11,080 bases of DNA from Verrucomicrobia bacterium UBA1211 (GCA_002309585.1 DBXN01000160.1:51450-62529), one strand, 5' to 3'; shown: positions 1 through 8,071, counted from the stretch's first letter. Notes: a model not told the origin generated them from the sequence alone. Numbers and translations: made by a program.

Positions 1-180
1 CGCGGTGGAGCCGCCACCGGTGATGGTGACCGTCGGCGCGGAGGTGTAGCCGAATCCCGGCGAGGTGATCTTCACGCCGGTAACCTTGCCGCTCGTCGAA
101 TCGAAGATCGCGATCGCGGACGCGCCAACGCCGCCCCCGCCGGAGATGGCGATGTCGGGTGGCCCGATGTACGTTCCAGA
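1..180 (-). repeat. Gly-rich 'GYTSAPTVTITGGG' repeat segment at the visible end of the exported protein
   Basis: Residues ~1177-1236 contain two related units. The first runs from 'YIGPPDIAISGGGGVGASA' to 'KVTGVKITSPG'. The second starts 'FGYTSAPTVTITGGGSTA' and is cut by the window edge. The shared pattern is an aromatic residue, a Pro-containing turn, a short strand, a GGG run and a Ala/Ser tail. Similar 'GSGYTSAPTVTITGGG' stretches occur in many bacterial and phage surface proteins, so this is probably a structural beta-repeat. Further copies may follow outside the window. Confidence 0.55.
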
Positions 181-3100
181 GGTCACCGAACTCGGAAGGG
201 TGATGGAGCCGATTCCGCGCCCGGCCGGGGCCGTGAGCGGACAGGCGATCGTCGCGCTGAACGCCGTGTCGATCACCGCACCGTTCGGATAGATCGTAAC
301 CGCGTCGGGGAGGTTATCACCCGTCGCGAAGAGCGCTCCGCTCTGCGAAACCTTCAGGACGCCGCCGTTGAAATTCACGTAGGCGTGAGCGGTATCCTTG
401 TCGGCCGCACCCGCCGCCGTGCGGGACTTGATCTGCTTGGTCTCCAGCGTACCGCCGTTGTTGATGTTCAGAATGGCGGTGTGGTTGGTCCGGTCGCAGA
501 GGTTGATCTCATCCTGGATGTAGGCGCTGGACGCCGCGCCGTCGATTGTCCACCACGACTCGCCGCCGCGGGTGTTATCCCACTCACCCACCTGCACGTT
601 CGTCAAGACACGGAAGGTGCCGCCGTCTTGATAGACCACGCCTTTGCCGCCGTTGGCACCGCGGCAAATCGCGAAACGTCCGGTATGTTCGGTATTCTGC
701 TCGAAATCCCCGCCATGCTGCACAAAGTAGCCCTTGGAGTTGGCGCCCGTGCCGCCGACCTGCGAATAGCCCTGGAAGACCAGCGAGCCGTCATTCAGCT
801 CGTAGTAGCCGTAACCGTTCTGCCCGACGCGGATATCGTTGTTCGCGCCGCCGCTGTTGATCAGCGTTCCCCCGTTCTGATAGACGGCAGCCTGCGAATC
901 CGTCGCGTTCGCGACGACCACCTTGTTGCTGATCAGCGAGTCGCCCGAAATCGTCATCACCGCGCAGGCCCGGTCGGCATTGCCGAGCATGATACCGCCC
1001 GTATTGACGTTGTATTCCAGCGGCACCTCGGTGATCAGCGTCGAATCCTGAACCGTCAACCGCGCGGTCTGCCCATCCGCGGTACCCACAGGAAGGTTGC
1101 AGGAGGCGACCGGAACCACCACCTTTGATCCCGATGTGATGTTCAGCGTGGCGGATTTCAGAACCGATATTCCGCTTCCCGTCACATAGTTGTCGTCCCC
1201 GTTGGCGATCGTCAGAGTGCCTTCCGACACCTCCAGCCGACCGGAAGGAAGCCACAGTTTCCTCTCAAGCGTCAACAGACCAGCCCCGAACTTGGCCAAT
1301 CCGCCCATCGTCAGGGAGAAAGGCTCGTCAAAGGCCAACGTCCCCGCCACATCCAACCCGATGCTGGCGTTCTCGGACTTCAGAGTGTTGTTGTCGATGA
1401 TGGTCTCCACATCGCCAATCGTCCAGTCACTCGAATCGACCGGCAGGACCAGCGTGCCGGCATCGACGCTCAACAGAGCGGGGTTGTCATAACCGGGGAG
1501 GTCGCCCCGCGCCGTGGCGTAAAGGTCACCGCCCGTGACCTGCGTCCCGCCGGCGTAGGTGTTGTTCCCGTTGTTCAGGGTCAGACGATATCCGGTGTTC
1601 ATGGAGGAAAGCAACCTGCCCTCGCCCGCAATCGATCCAGTGATCGTACCATTGCCCCCGCCGGACGCCACAACCGTACCGCTCGTGAGATTGACCGGTC
1701 CGGCGATCACATTCTGGGCGAGCGTCCCGTTCCTGAAATTGATCTTGCCGCCGTCGGCGAGATTCAGCGTCCAGCTGAACGGAACCGTCATCGCGTAGAG
1801 ATCGAACATCGCACCGGATGCGACATTCATCGTGTGCGCCGCGCCGCCCGAATAGGAAGTCGTCGTCTCGGAGGACCACGTTCCCTCGTTCACGTTGATC
1901 GACACCGCCGGTCCGCCTTCCGTCAGCGTCATCCCCGTCAGGCAGACCATATTCGCCCCGACCTTCGTGATCGAGTGACCGTTCATCTTGAAGGTTCTGT
2001 AGTCGCCGGAATTGCGGAAATCCCAGCGGGCGGCGGAATTTGTCCCGCCGAAGACCACATCCCCCACCAGCTCGCCGATGTGGAAGGAGTTGTACTGGCT
2101 ATGGGTGGAGTTGTTGACGATCGCGCCCTGACCGTCCACGCCGCTTCCGCTCACGACGATCGTCGCCATGCCCATATCCATTCCCTGGTCGCCGATCGTA
2201 TCGGAGGCGACATCCAGCGTCGCGCCGTCCTTGATCACCACCCGCGTTCCGCCGTTGGGGAACACACCGCTCACGCCCAGCCGCGCCGTTCCCTCCGCGA
2301 TCACGAAATCGCCGGTGAAGTCTGGCGAAGGCGTCATGACATTCACCAGTCCGGCTCCCCGCTTCTCCAGCGCGCCGGTACCGTAAAGCGTCACACCCAG
2401 GGAGGAATCGGGATCCGGCGTAAACCGGAACGTCCCGCCGCCCAACGTCAGCGAACCCGTATAGTCGATCCCGGAGGAGAGGATGATCGTCCCCTCGCCA
2501 AAGGTTGCGACTTGAAGCGGCGTCTCACCGTCATTCGCCAGTTTTGCGTTCAGAGTCAGCTCCGAAGCCGCGTCATCCGCGCGCAGGGCGATCGAGCCCC
2601 CAACGCCGGTCACCGACCCCTGCCCAACCGTGTCGCCGATGATCAGGTTACCCGCGCCGGTCAGGACACCGATCGCGCCTGTCTTGAGGAACTGGTTGGC
2701 GCCCATTGCCAATGTCGACTCGGCCGGAGCGTCCTGCATCAGCATGGCGACCGTCACCGTGTCGGCGGCCAGTACGTTGAGCGGGTCAGACGTCGTTCCG
2801 ACCGTCTTGATGCGGACGTTGGCCGCACTGTTGTTGGCGATCACCGCGCCGCGAGTCGGAATATCGGTGTAATTCGAGGGCGCCGCAAAGGAGACAACGG
2901 ATGAAGCCACGGTCCCGACGCCGTTGGAAGCGACCACCCGGTAGTGCTGCGCGAGGGTCGCATTGTAACACCCCTCGATGGTTGTGGAGGCCGTCTCCGG
3001 CACGCACACACCCAAATCCGTCCACGGGCCGTTGGCGGATTCGGACTTCTGGATGTAATACCGCAACACGTCGGTCGTCCCGTTCCAGGCGAACGACATG

Positions 3101-3708
3101 GAAGAACCGTTCGGAACCGCGCTGAAGTTCGACACCGCCGCAGGTGCGCGCTGGCCCCAAATCGTAATTCCGGAGAAGTGACCGTTATCCTTCACATTCG
3201 TAAACTGGATGATCATCTGTCCGGAGGAATTGGCCGTTGAGATGAACTGCTTGCAGATGGCGGTGTAGGGTCCGCCCGCCGCCACATAGATATCGTAGTT
3301 GGAAAGGACCGCCGTCCCGTTGATCGTCACATTGAAGATCCGGACCCCCGCCCCTTCGCCACCGTTGCTGCCCCCGAAATAGTTCTCCGTCAAGTGGAGC
3401 TCAACCACATACGTATTGCCGGGAATGAGATTCGAGAACGTCACCGACATCGCCCCGTACCGCTCCAGCTGATAGACACTCTCCGGTGCCCAGCAGTTCT
3501 CGCCGCTACGGTCGATCGCATGCGTGCTTGAACCGCCCGCAGCACCTCCTGAAAACATACCTTCGGGTGCAATCCGGAAGGGCCAACACCCCGGCGGCTC
3601 ACTGTTGGCGATCGCATCGACCAATCCGTATCCAGCCGTCAGATTCGCCGCCATGACCGGCAGCGCGCCCGCACATAACGCCATTAAACAGACAAATCCC
3701 GCTTTCAT
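1..3708 (-). CDS. Exported malectin-FN3-beta-repeat surface protein (partial, C-terminus beyond left edge)
   Basis: The reading frame is open from an ATG at 3708 to position 1, giving 1236 residues without a stop, so the C-terminus is missing. The start is supported by TTAAGGAG 8 nt upstream. Residues 1-20 form a Sec signal peptide (hydrophobic core, then VMA-A). Residues ~27-185 match malectin: 'VYQLERYG', 'NLIPGNTYVVELHLTENYF', 'FNVTINGTAVLSNYDIY' and 'FTNVKDNGHFSGITIWG' follow the family order. Malectins are beta-sandwiches that bind carbohydrate; ligand unknown here. Residues ~187-275 resemble a fibronectin type III domain. The rest is Gly/Thr/Asn-rich beta-repeat sequence of the autotransporter-associated strand type (for example 'YTGSLTLGGGTFRF', 'GAGLVNVMTPSPDFTGDF'), then T5SS/PEP-CTERM-type repeats (~925-1093) and a 'GYTSAPTVTITGGG' segment. 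I infer a long solenoid stalk presenting an N-terminal sugar-binding head outside the cell. No barrel or anchor is visible. The architecture is clear; the biological role is not. Confidence 0.9.
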   Translation of the reverse strand, partial: MKAGFVCLMALCAGALPVMAANLTAGYGLVDAIANSEPPGCWPFRIAPEGMFSGGAAGGSSTHAIDRSGENCWAPESVYQLERYGAMSVTFSNLIPGNTYVVELHLTENYFGGSNGGEGAGVRIFNVTINGTAVLSNYDIYVAAGGPYTAICKQFISTANSSGQMIIQFTNVKDNGHFSGITIWGQRAPAAVSNFSAVPNGSSMSFAWNGTTDVLRYYIQKSESANGPWTDLGVCVPETASTTIEGCYNATLAQHYRVVASNGVGTVASSVVSFAAPSNYTDIPTRGAVIANNSAANVRIKTVGTTSDPLNVLAADTVTVAMLMQDAPAESTLAMGANQFLKTGAIGVLTGAGNLIIGDTVGQGSVTGVGGSIALRADDAASELTLNAKLANDGETPLQVATFGEGTIILSSGIDYTGSLTLGGGTFRFTPDPDSSLGVTLYGTGALEKRGAGLVNVMTPSPDFTGDFVIAEGTARLGVSGVFPNGGTRVVIKDGATLDVASDTIGDQGMDMGMATIVVSGSGVDGQGAIVNNSTHSQYNSFHIGELVGDVVFGGTNSAARWDFRNSGDYRTFKMNGHSITKVGANMVCLTGMTLTEGGPAVSINVNEGTWSSETTTSYSGGAAHTMNVASGAMFDLYAMTVPFSWTLNLADGGKINFRNGTLAQNVIAGPVNLTSGTVVASGGGNGTITGSIAGEGRLLSSMNTGYRLTLNNGNNTYAGGTQVTGGDLYATARGDLPGYDNPALLSVDAGTLVLPVDSSDWTIGDVETIIDNNTLKSENASIGLDVAGTLAFDEPFSLTMGGLAKFGAGLLTLERKLWLPSGRLEVSEGTLTIANGDDNYVTGSGISVLKSATLNITSGSKVVVPVASCNLPVGTADGQTARLTVQDSTLITEVPLEYNVNTGGIMLGNADRACAVMTISGDSLISNKVVVANATDSQAAVYQNGGTLINSGGANNDIRVGQNGYGYYELNDGSLVFQGYSQVGGTGANSKGYFVQHGGDFEQNTEHTGRFAICRGANGGKGVVYQDGGTFRVLTNVQVGEWDNTRGGESWWTIDGAASSAYIQDEINLCDRTNHTAILNINNGGTLETKQIKSRTAAGAADKDTAHAYVNFNGGVLKVSQSGALFATGDNLPDAVTIYPNGAVIDTAFSATIACPLTAPAGRGIGSITLPSSVTSGTYIGPPDIAISGGGGVGASAIAIFDSTSGKVTGVKITSPGFGYTSAPTVTITGGGSTA
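430..900 (-). repeat. Tandem T5SS/PEP-CTERM-associated-type repeats in the malectin protein
   Basis: Residues ~937-1093 hold about six degenerate units with the core aromatic/hydrophobic-x-x-x-GG-T/D-hydrophobic: 'AVYQNGGTLIN', 'GYYELNDGSLVF', 'GYFVQHGGDFEQ', 'GVVYQDGGTFRV', 'WWTIDGAASSAYI' and 'AILNINNGGTLETK'. Several are followed by a 'VGxxG'-like turn ('RVGQNGYG', 'QVGGTGAN', 'QVGEWDN'). This is the look of the T5SS/PEP-CTERM-associated repeat family, expected to form rungs of a beta-solenoid. Unit boundaries are approximate. Confidence 0.6.
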
Positions 3709-3716
3709 CGATTCCA

Positions 3717-3724
3717 CTCCTTAA
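3717..3724 (-). promoter_or_regulatory. Shine-Dalgarno site of the malectin-FN3 protein
   Basis: On the minus strand TTAAGGAG lies 8 nt before the ATG at 3708. It is a near-complete anti-16S match at normal spacing and fixes the start codon of a gene whose other end is not visible. Confidence 0.75.
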
Positions 3725-3748
3725 GTTTGAAAGATGGACGACAACCTT

Positions 3749-3778
3749 ACTTTACCTTAACAGTTAAAAGTGTACCAA
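3749..3778 (-). promoter_or_regulatory. Candidate sigma70-like promoter with a palindromic operator in its spacer
   Basis: On the minus strand TTGGTA (3778-3773) and TAAAGT (3754-3749) are separated by 18 nt and would start transcription about 35 nt before the malectin-protein ATG. Each hexamer matches four of six consensus bases, so the call is weak. The spacer contains the perfect palindrome TTAACAGTTAA (3757-3767, five-base arms around one base), a position where a repressor would block polymerase. If real, this gene has its own switch, separate from the gene upstream. No regulator is identified. Confidence 0.28.
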
Positions 3779-3785
3779 AGGAGGA

Positions 3786-3823
3786 CACGGAAAGTAAAGA
3801 GGAAGTTTCCCCCCTTTTCCGTG
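3786..3823 (-). terminator. Stem-loop between the two giant genes, possible terminator
   Basis: CACGGAAA (3786-3793) and TTTCCGTG (3816-3823) form a perfect 8-bp inverted repeat. The loop contains a second short pairing, GGAA with TTCC (3801-3804 and 3807-3810). It lies about 75 nt after the stop codon of the 1387-residue protein and just upstream of the candidate promoter of the next gene, which is where a terminator would be expected. No clear T run follows on the minus strand (pyrimidine-rich TCCTCCTTT only), so it could also be an RNA-stabilising hairpin. Confidence 0.35.
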
Positions 3824-3877
3824 CGCGCGATTCCCCGCCTCCACCCTAACACGCCACCGGATTTGTCCGTGATCCCC

Positions 3878-3892
3878 GCGCTCCAAAAGCGC
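3878..3892 (-). terminator. Short hairpin just after the stop codon of the 1387-residue protein
   Basis: GCGCT and AGCGC are perfect five-base arms around a five-base loop, starting 4 nt after the TGA at 3899-3897. The stem is GC-rich but short and has no following T run, so a role in termination or 3'-end protection is only possible. Confidence 0.22.
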
Positions 3893-3896
3893 CGCA

Positions 3897-6800
3897 TCAA
3901 TGCAGGAGCAGCAGGAAACCGGGACTCAGCACGCGGATCATCTTGCCGTCTTCAGAGAGGCGAACCGTCCATCCCTTCCGATCGAAGGAGGGAACACCCG
4001 TAAAAACGCCTTCCGTAGCGATGGCGAGTGTGAGCGCGGAATCGAACGCCTCGGGCAACTCCACCGAGGAACCGGACAAATCGAGCGTTCCGGTCCCGGT
4101 CATGGTGATCGCCGGCGCACCCGGTGTCACTTTCAGGGTACAGGCATCGAATCCGACCGCATACCCGCCGTTGTCTAACGTCATGCCCCTGGCGCCGAAC
4201 ACCACATTCGTGACGCCTTGGATGAAAGACGCATTGTCCCCCAGTGCCCCCAGCGTGCCGCCGTCAAGCTCAAGCGTCGCCTCACCATTTCCCATTGAGA
4301 TGGCAGTCATGTTCAGCCGCCCGCCATCCCGGACACGCAACGTGGCGGTGGATGTATGCCCGAGAAGAATCCCCTTGCCCGCCGTGGCCACACCGCCCGC
4401 GACATCCAAAACGCCCACGCTGTTGGCAGACTGCGAGATAATCACCGGCTGTCTCGTTACCTTCAATTCGCCGCCGGTCATCTCATACGTCCCGTTTCCG
4501 CCGGCATAGCCGATTGTCAAATAACTGTTCGCGTTCACCACACCGGCGCGTTGCGTAAAGGTCCCGACGCCGGAATTTCTGCCCGGCACGAAGCTTCCCG
4601 CGACGGTCAGCGTCCCGCCGTTCATCTGATATGTCCCCACGCCGACACGGTTAAGGCCGATATTCAAGTCATCCGACAGCGTGATCTCGCCGCTATCCTG
4701 AATCATCTCACCATAAGCGCCACCCGCATAACCGACGGTGATCCACCCCACCAGATTGATCTTCGCGTTTTCCGCCACATATACCCGTCCCGTGGAAGCG
4801 TTCGACGTGCCGATATGAATGTGTCCCAGATGCGCATAGCCCTCGCCGGTAATGCTGTAGGAACCTGTATGGCCGTTCGCCCCGAGCGCCACCTCGACAT
4901 TCCGATTCGCGCCCGCCTCGATCGTCCCGTTCGTCTGCACGAGATCGGCATCCATCGCCACACCGATGCGCATCCCGGACGGAGCCGAGAAGGTACCCTC
5001 GTTCGAGATCGTGACGCGCACAACGTCCGTGCAAACCGTCACGGCGGGCGTGTCGATGAAATCGCTTTCCTCAACCACGTTCACCCGTCTGAGTTCCGGT
5101 CTCACGCCGGCAACGGAGTTGGTGACCACCGCCGTGCCGTCCTCCGCCGCCGAGAGACGTGTTACCTTCAGGTTGTGGCCGCACAAATCGACAACCGCGC
5201 CATTCGCCAGCACAACCTCGCGAAACGCGCTCCAGTCGCAATCTGCGGTAAGCGAGATCTTACCTGTTGTGCCGACCGTGATGCCCACCCAGTTCAACAG
5301 CTCCCCTTCCGGAATGGTGAAGGCTGTGACGCCATCGACATAGACCGTTGTCGTCGGTCCGGGCAACCCGTCAGCGATCACCGTGCCGGCGGCATTTCTG
5401 CAAATCCAGTTCGCCGGATCGTAAAGGTCATCCGTCCCGGCAGCCCCGGTCCAATCGGCCGTCATCGGAACATCCGCCGAGGAGGAGATTTCGATGGTGT
5501 TACCGCCATCAATGACTTTGGCGATATAATTCACCGAGTCCGACAGCTCCACCAGCTCCATCACATCATCCACACCATCGGGCAACACGAAGCCGCCCGT
5601 CGCCAACGTCATCGTGTCGTTTCCGAGGGAGGAGAGGTCGAAACGGAGGATCGCGCCCGCGCCAAGCGTCAAGGTTCCGGGGAACGTCTGCGAGACGGAG
5701 GTGCCAAACGCCGTATCATCCGCCACCGTCACGTCTCCCGCCAGCGCCACCTCCCGATTGAGGATAAAGGAACCGCCGCCCGTCATGGTGAGGCCGCCAT
5801 CCCCCGTCCACGGAATGGAGCAACGCACATCGTATCCGGCGGTATCCACGGTCAAGCCGCTCGCGCCCACCGTATAACTCTTTTCGTAAGAATCCGCCGA
5901 TTCAGCGGCGGACATGAACCTTGTCCCGCCGTTATCGCTCTGCCTGGCGCGGAAGATGACGCCGTCCGCCGTCACCGCCTGACGGCAACACGCCTGACAC
6001 GTGAACGTCGAGACCTCGAAAACGCCGCCCAGCAGGTTCACCGTGCTGGACGCGACGCTGGAGGAGGTCGCCCCCGCGTAGAAGTTGCGCAATGTGGTCT
6101 GGCCGCCCGTCATCTCGAAGGTGGCCGTCCCCTGCCCGGCATTGGGGCCGTTGAACACCGTCCCCATCCAAAGGTCATTCGCGATCAGGAGCGACCCGCC
6201 CCCGACCCGGACGATACCGATGGTTTTCTGATTTCCTCCCGCCGCGATCCGCATGTACCCGTCGGTATGGAACGCACCCCGGAGAATCTCAAGAATTCCC
6301 GTCCCAGAACGGTCAACGCCGATGAAGTTACAGGTGTTACTGCTGTTGCCGCGCACGTTGACGGTTGCGCCATCCACCACCACTTTCGTGCAGAGGAAAG
6401 CGTCACCCCAATCCGTATACGAGTATCCAATGGCGAACCGACTGTCCGAATTGGCCGTGGCGTCCAGCGTGAAACCGTCGGCAAAACGCAGGGTGTTATC
6501 CTCGAACTCAAAATTGATGTGCCCGTCATAGCGCCAAACACCATTCGTGTAGGTGATCTCCCGACCGAATCCGCGCCGCATCGCGGTGCTATACAGCGGC
6601 AGCGTACCGGTGTAGGTCTGACCGGCGAAATCGATAACGCCCTCTTTGAGGGAGATGGATGCCGGCAGCGTGTCACTGCCCAGTACAAGCGTACCGGGGC
6701 CGTCCTTGACCGGCGTCTGCGCCGTGATACCGCCATTCAACTCCAGGCATCCATTCTCCGCCACATAAATCGGAGTGTTCTCCGCCAGAAGCGTGAGCGG

Positions 6801-8060
6801 CGCGGACAAAACCTGCTTCGCCGCGCTCATATCGGCGATGTCCTCCGCCAAGGTCAATCCCTCGCCCGCCACCGTGAACGCACCCGCGTCAGCGGTGAAG
6901 AGCAACCGGGTGTAGGCGGAACCGTCCGGCGTATCCTCACCGCCGCCCGCCGCGGAATAGACCAATGGACCGGGCTCCTCCTCGAAAGAGAGGAAAAGCG
7001 TGTTACCGTCACGCACTACCTTACCCGAGCCCCCGCCGTTCACAGAAACGAGGGCCGGCGAGCCGATGATGGAAGAGGAAGCGGCGATAAGCGGATACCG
7101 GCCGTGCGGATCGGCGGGAAGCGACACATCCAACATCACCGCGCCGAGAATCTCAAGGTTCGCAACCGTCAGCGGCACCGTCCCGGCGACGAGTTCGCCC
7201 AGATCGATCGAAATCCCGTCGAGGACCAATCCGTAGGTGAGCGTCGATTCGGAGAACATGACCATGCCACCGCCGGTAAGCCGCAACTTACCGGTCCCGG
7301 CGAAGGCGGGCAGGATCTGGTCTAAACCTGCCGTATCGAAGGTGGCGGGCGTTCCAGTGATCGTCATCGTCCGGGTTTTATTGGTTCCACGATACTCCTC
7401 AAGGGTGAAGATTCCAGACCGTCCCGCGATAAGCGTGCCGTTGCCCCATGTGAACGTCTGCCCGTTGTAACCCTGGAAATTCAGCTCGTTCACGGTCAAT
7501 CGGCCACCGTTCAGATTGAGTGTCGAAGCGCCGGTACTCTCCGAGTTTCCCCCGAACACGAATTGATTCACAAACGCTTCACCGCCGTTCACATTGACCG
7601 TTCCGGAATTGGAACGGCCGTTCATGCTGTTCCAGGCCACGCCGCTCCTGATCGTGCCGTCCACCCGCAACGTACCGACGTTCAAGGTGAGCGTCGAAGC
7701 GGTATTGTTTTGGTTGATCCCGATACCGAGGCATCCCGCGCCGCCCCCCGCCGTCGTACACCAAAGCGTACCGCCGTTGATGTTCACCACGGCGGGCGAA
7801 GTCTTATCGACACCGATGTAGTTGCACACGCTGTTGCCGTTACCACCCGTCTTGATGGATGCGCCGAGATTGATGTTCACCGTCCCCTGATACACGATGA
7901 ACCGATAGGAGGCGCTCTGGTACGTCTCGCTGTCATACTGCGCTTCGGGTCCCAAATTAAGTGTCCCGTTCGCGGTGTTGTAACCGACCACATCCGCCGC
8001 CCGGACCGAACCCGCGAGCGCACAACCCAGAAAGAGTCCAACCATCCATTTCATATTCAT
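3897..8060 (-). CDS. Giant exported beta-repeat (autotransporter-passenger-like) protein, 1387 aa
   Basis: This complete frame encodes an exported protein with a signal peptide at residues 1-22 (hydrophobic core, SVRA-A). The body is Gly/Thr/Val-rich beta-repeat sequence. Three related modules are visible, each closing with a D-T/N-A/G-G-hydrophobic strand and a 'LTGGG'-type strand: 'TFDTAGLD' (~238), 'TVDTAGYDV' (~737) and 'TLDNGGYAV' (~1295). Residues 445-460 ('VKDGPGTLVLGS') fit the autotransporter-associated strand family. A 'W-T-G...DPANW' motif near 868-883 opens the last module, and ~1065-1265 holds T5SS/PEP-CTERM-type repeats. The C-terminus ends 'RVLSPGFLLLLH' with no outer-membrane barrel and no PEP-CTERM anchor. 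Cysteines are frequent for an exported solenoid. Two starts are possible (M1 or M3): weak AAGAAGA lies 4 nt before the first and 10 nt before the second. A surface adhesin or structural role is inferred; no catalytic motif is seen. Confidence 0.92.
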   Translation of the reverse strand: MNMKWMVGLFLGCALAGSVRAADVVGYNTANGTLNLGPEAQYDSETYQSASYRFIVYQGTVNINLGASIKTGGNGNSVCNYIGVDKTSPAVVNINGGTLWCTTAGGGAGCLGIGINQNNTASTLTLNVGTLRVDGTIRSGVAWNSMNGRSNSGTVNVNGGEAFVNQFVFGGNSESTGASTLNLNGGRLTVNELNFQGYNGQTFTWGNGTLIAGRSGIFTLEEYRGTNKTRTMTITGTPATFDTAGLDQILPAFAGTGKLRLTGGGMVMFSESTLTYGLVLDGISIDLGELVAGTVPLTVANLEILGAVMLDVSLPADPHGRYPLIAASSSIIGSPALVSVNGGGSGKVVRDGNTLFLSFEEEPGPLVYSAAGGGEDTPDGSAYTRLLFTADAGAFTVAGEGLTLAEDIADMSAAKQVLSAPLTLLAENTPIYVAENGCLELNGGITAQTPVKDGPGTLVLGSDTLPASISLKEGVIDFAGQTYTGTLPLYSTAMRRGFGREITYTNGVWRYDGHINFEFEDNTLRFADGFTLDATANSDSRFAIGYSYTDWGDAFLCTKVVVDGATVNVRGNSSNTCNFIGVDRSGTGILEILRGAFHTDGYMRIAAGGNQKTIGIVRVGGGSLLIANDLWMGTVFNGPNAGQGTATFEMTGGQTTLRNFYAGATSSSVASSTVNLLGGVFEVSTFTCQACCRQAVTADGVIFRARQSDNGGTRFMSAAESADSYEKSYTVGASGLTVDTAGYDVRCSIPWTGDGGLTMTGGGSFILNREVALAGDVTVADDTAFGTSVSQTFPGTLTLGAGAILRFDLSSLGNDTMTLATGGFVLPDGVDDVMELVELSDSVNYIAKVIDGGNTIEISSSADVPMTADWTGAAGTDDLYDPANWICRNAAGTVIADGLPGPTTTVYVDGVTAFTIPEGELLNWVGITVGTTGKISLTADCDWSAFREVVLANGAVVDLCGHNLKVTRLSAAEDGTAVVTNSVAGVRPELRRVNVVEESDFIDTPAVTVCTDVVRVTISNEGTFSAPSGMRIGVAMDADLVQTNGTIEAGANRNVEVALGANGHTGSYSITGEGYAHLGHIHIGTSNASTGRVYVAENAKINLVGWITVGYAGGAYGEMIQDSGEITLSDDLNIGLNRVGVGTYQMNGGTLTVAGSFVPGRNSGVGTFTQRAGVVNANSYLTIGYAGGNGTYEMTGGELKVTRQPVIISQSANSVGVLDVAGGVATAGKGILLGHTSTATLRVRDGGRLNMTAISMGNGEATLELDGGTLGALGDNASFIQGVTNVVFGARGMTLDNGGYAVGFDACTLKVTPGAPAITMTGTGTLDLSGSSVELPEAFDSALTLAIATEGVFTGVPSFDRKGWTVRLSEDGKMIRVLSPGFLLLLH
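4255..4870 (-). repeat. Tandem T5SS/PEP-CTERM-associated-type repeats in the 1387-residue protein
   Basis: Residues ~1065-1268 contain about eight units with the core 'G-x-Y/F/A-x-hydrophobic-x-GG-x-hydrophobic' followed by a 'hydrophobic-x-I/V-G' turn. Examples are 'GSYSITGEGYAHLGHIHIG', 'GEMIQDSGEITLSDDLNIG', 'GTYQMNGGTLTVAGSFVPG', 'GTFTQRAGVVNANSYLTIG' and 'GTYEMTGGELKVTRQPVII'. The spacing is about 24 residues per unit. This is the most regular stretch in the window and is expected to form a beta-solenoid. Confidence 0.75.
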
Positions 8061-8071
8061 ACCATCTTCTT

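Noticed and set aside
430..900. CRISPR-like or DNA-level tandem repeat
   Set aside because: The repetition is at protein level only. The DNA of the units is too diverged, and there are no regular spacers.
385..1128. Plus-strand open frame of 247 codons near the left edge
   Set aside because: It overlaps the T5SS/PEP-CTERM-type repeat part of the malectin protein in antisense and has shadow-like composition.
791..1879. Minus-strand frames in other registers (such as 791-1255 and 1526-1879) that might suggest frameshifts in the malectin protein
   Set aside because: The main frame reads through without a stop and with consistent repeat motifs at every point checked, so no frameshift is needed.
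1834..2904. A 356-codon plus-strand open frame opposite the malectin-FN3 protein
   Set aside because: Same reason: Arg/His-rich low-information translation, no plausible start signal, and fully antisense to a frame with clear domain content.
4356..7325. A 989-codon plus-strand open frame opposite the 1387-residue protein gene
   Set aside because: Its translation is dominated by Arg, His, Gly and Asp, has no recognisable domain or hydrophobic core, and lies wholly antisense to a clear exported repeat protein. In a GC-rich gene the codon bias suppresses stops on the opposite strand, which explains it.
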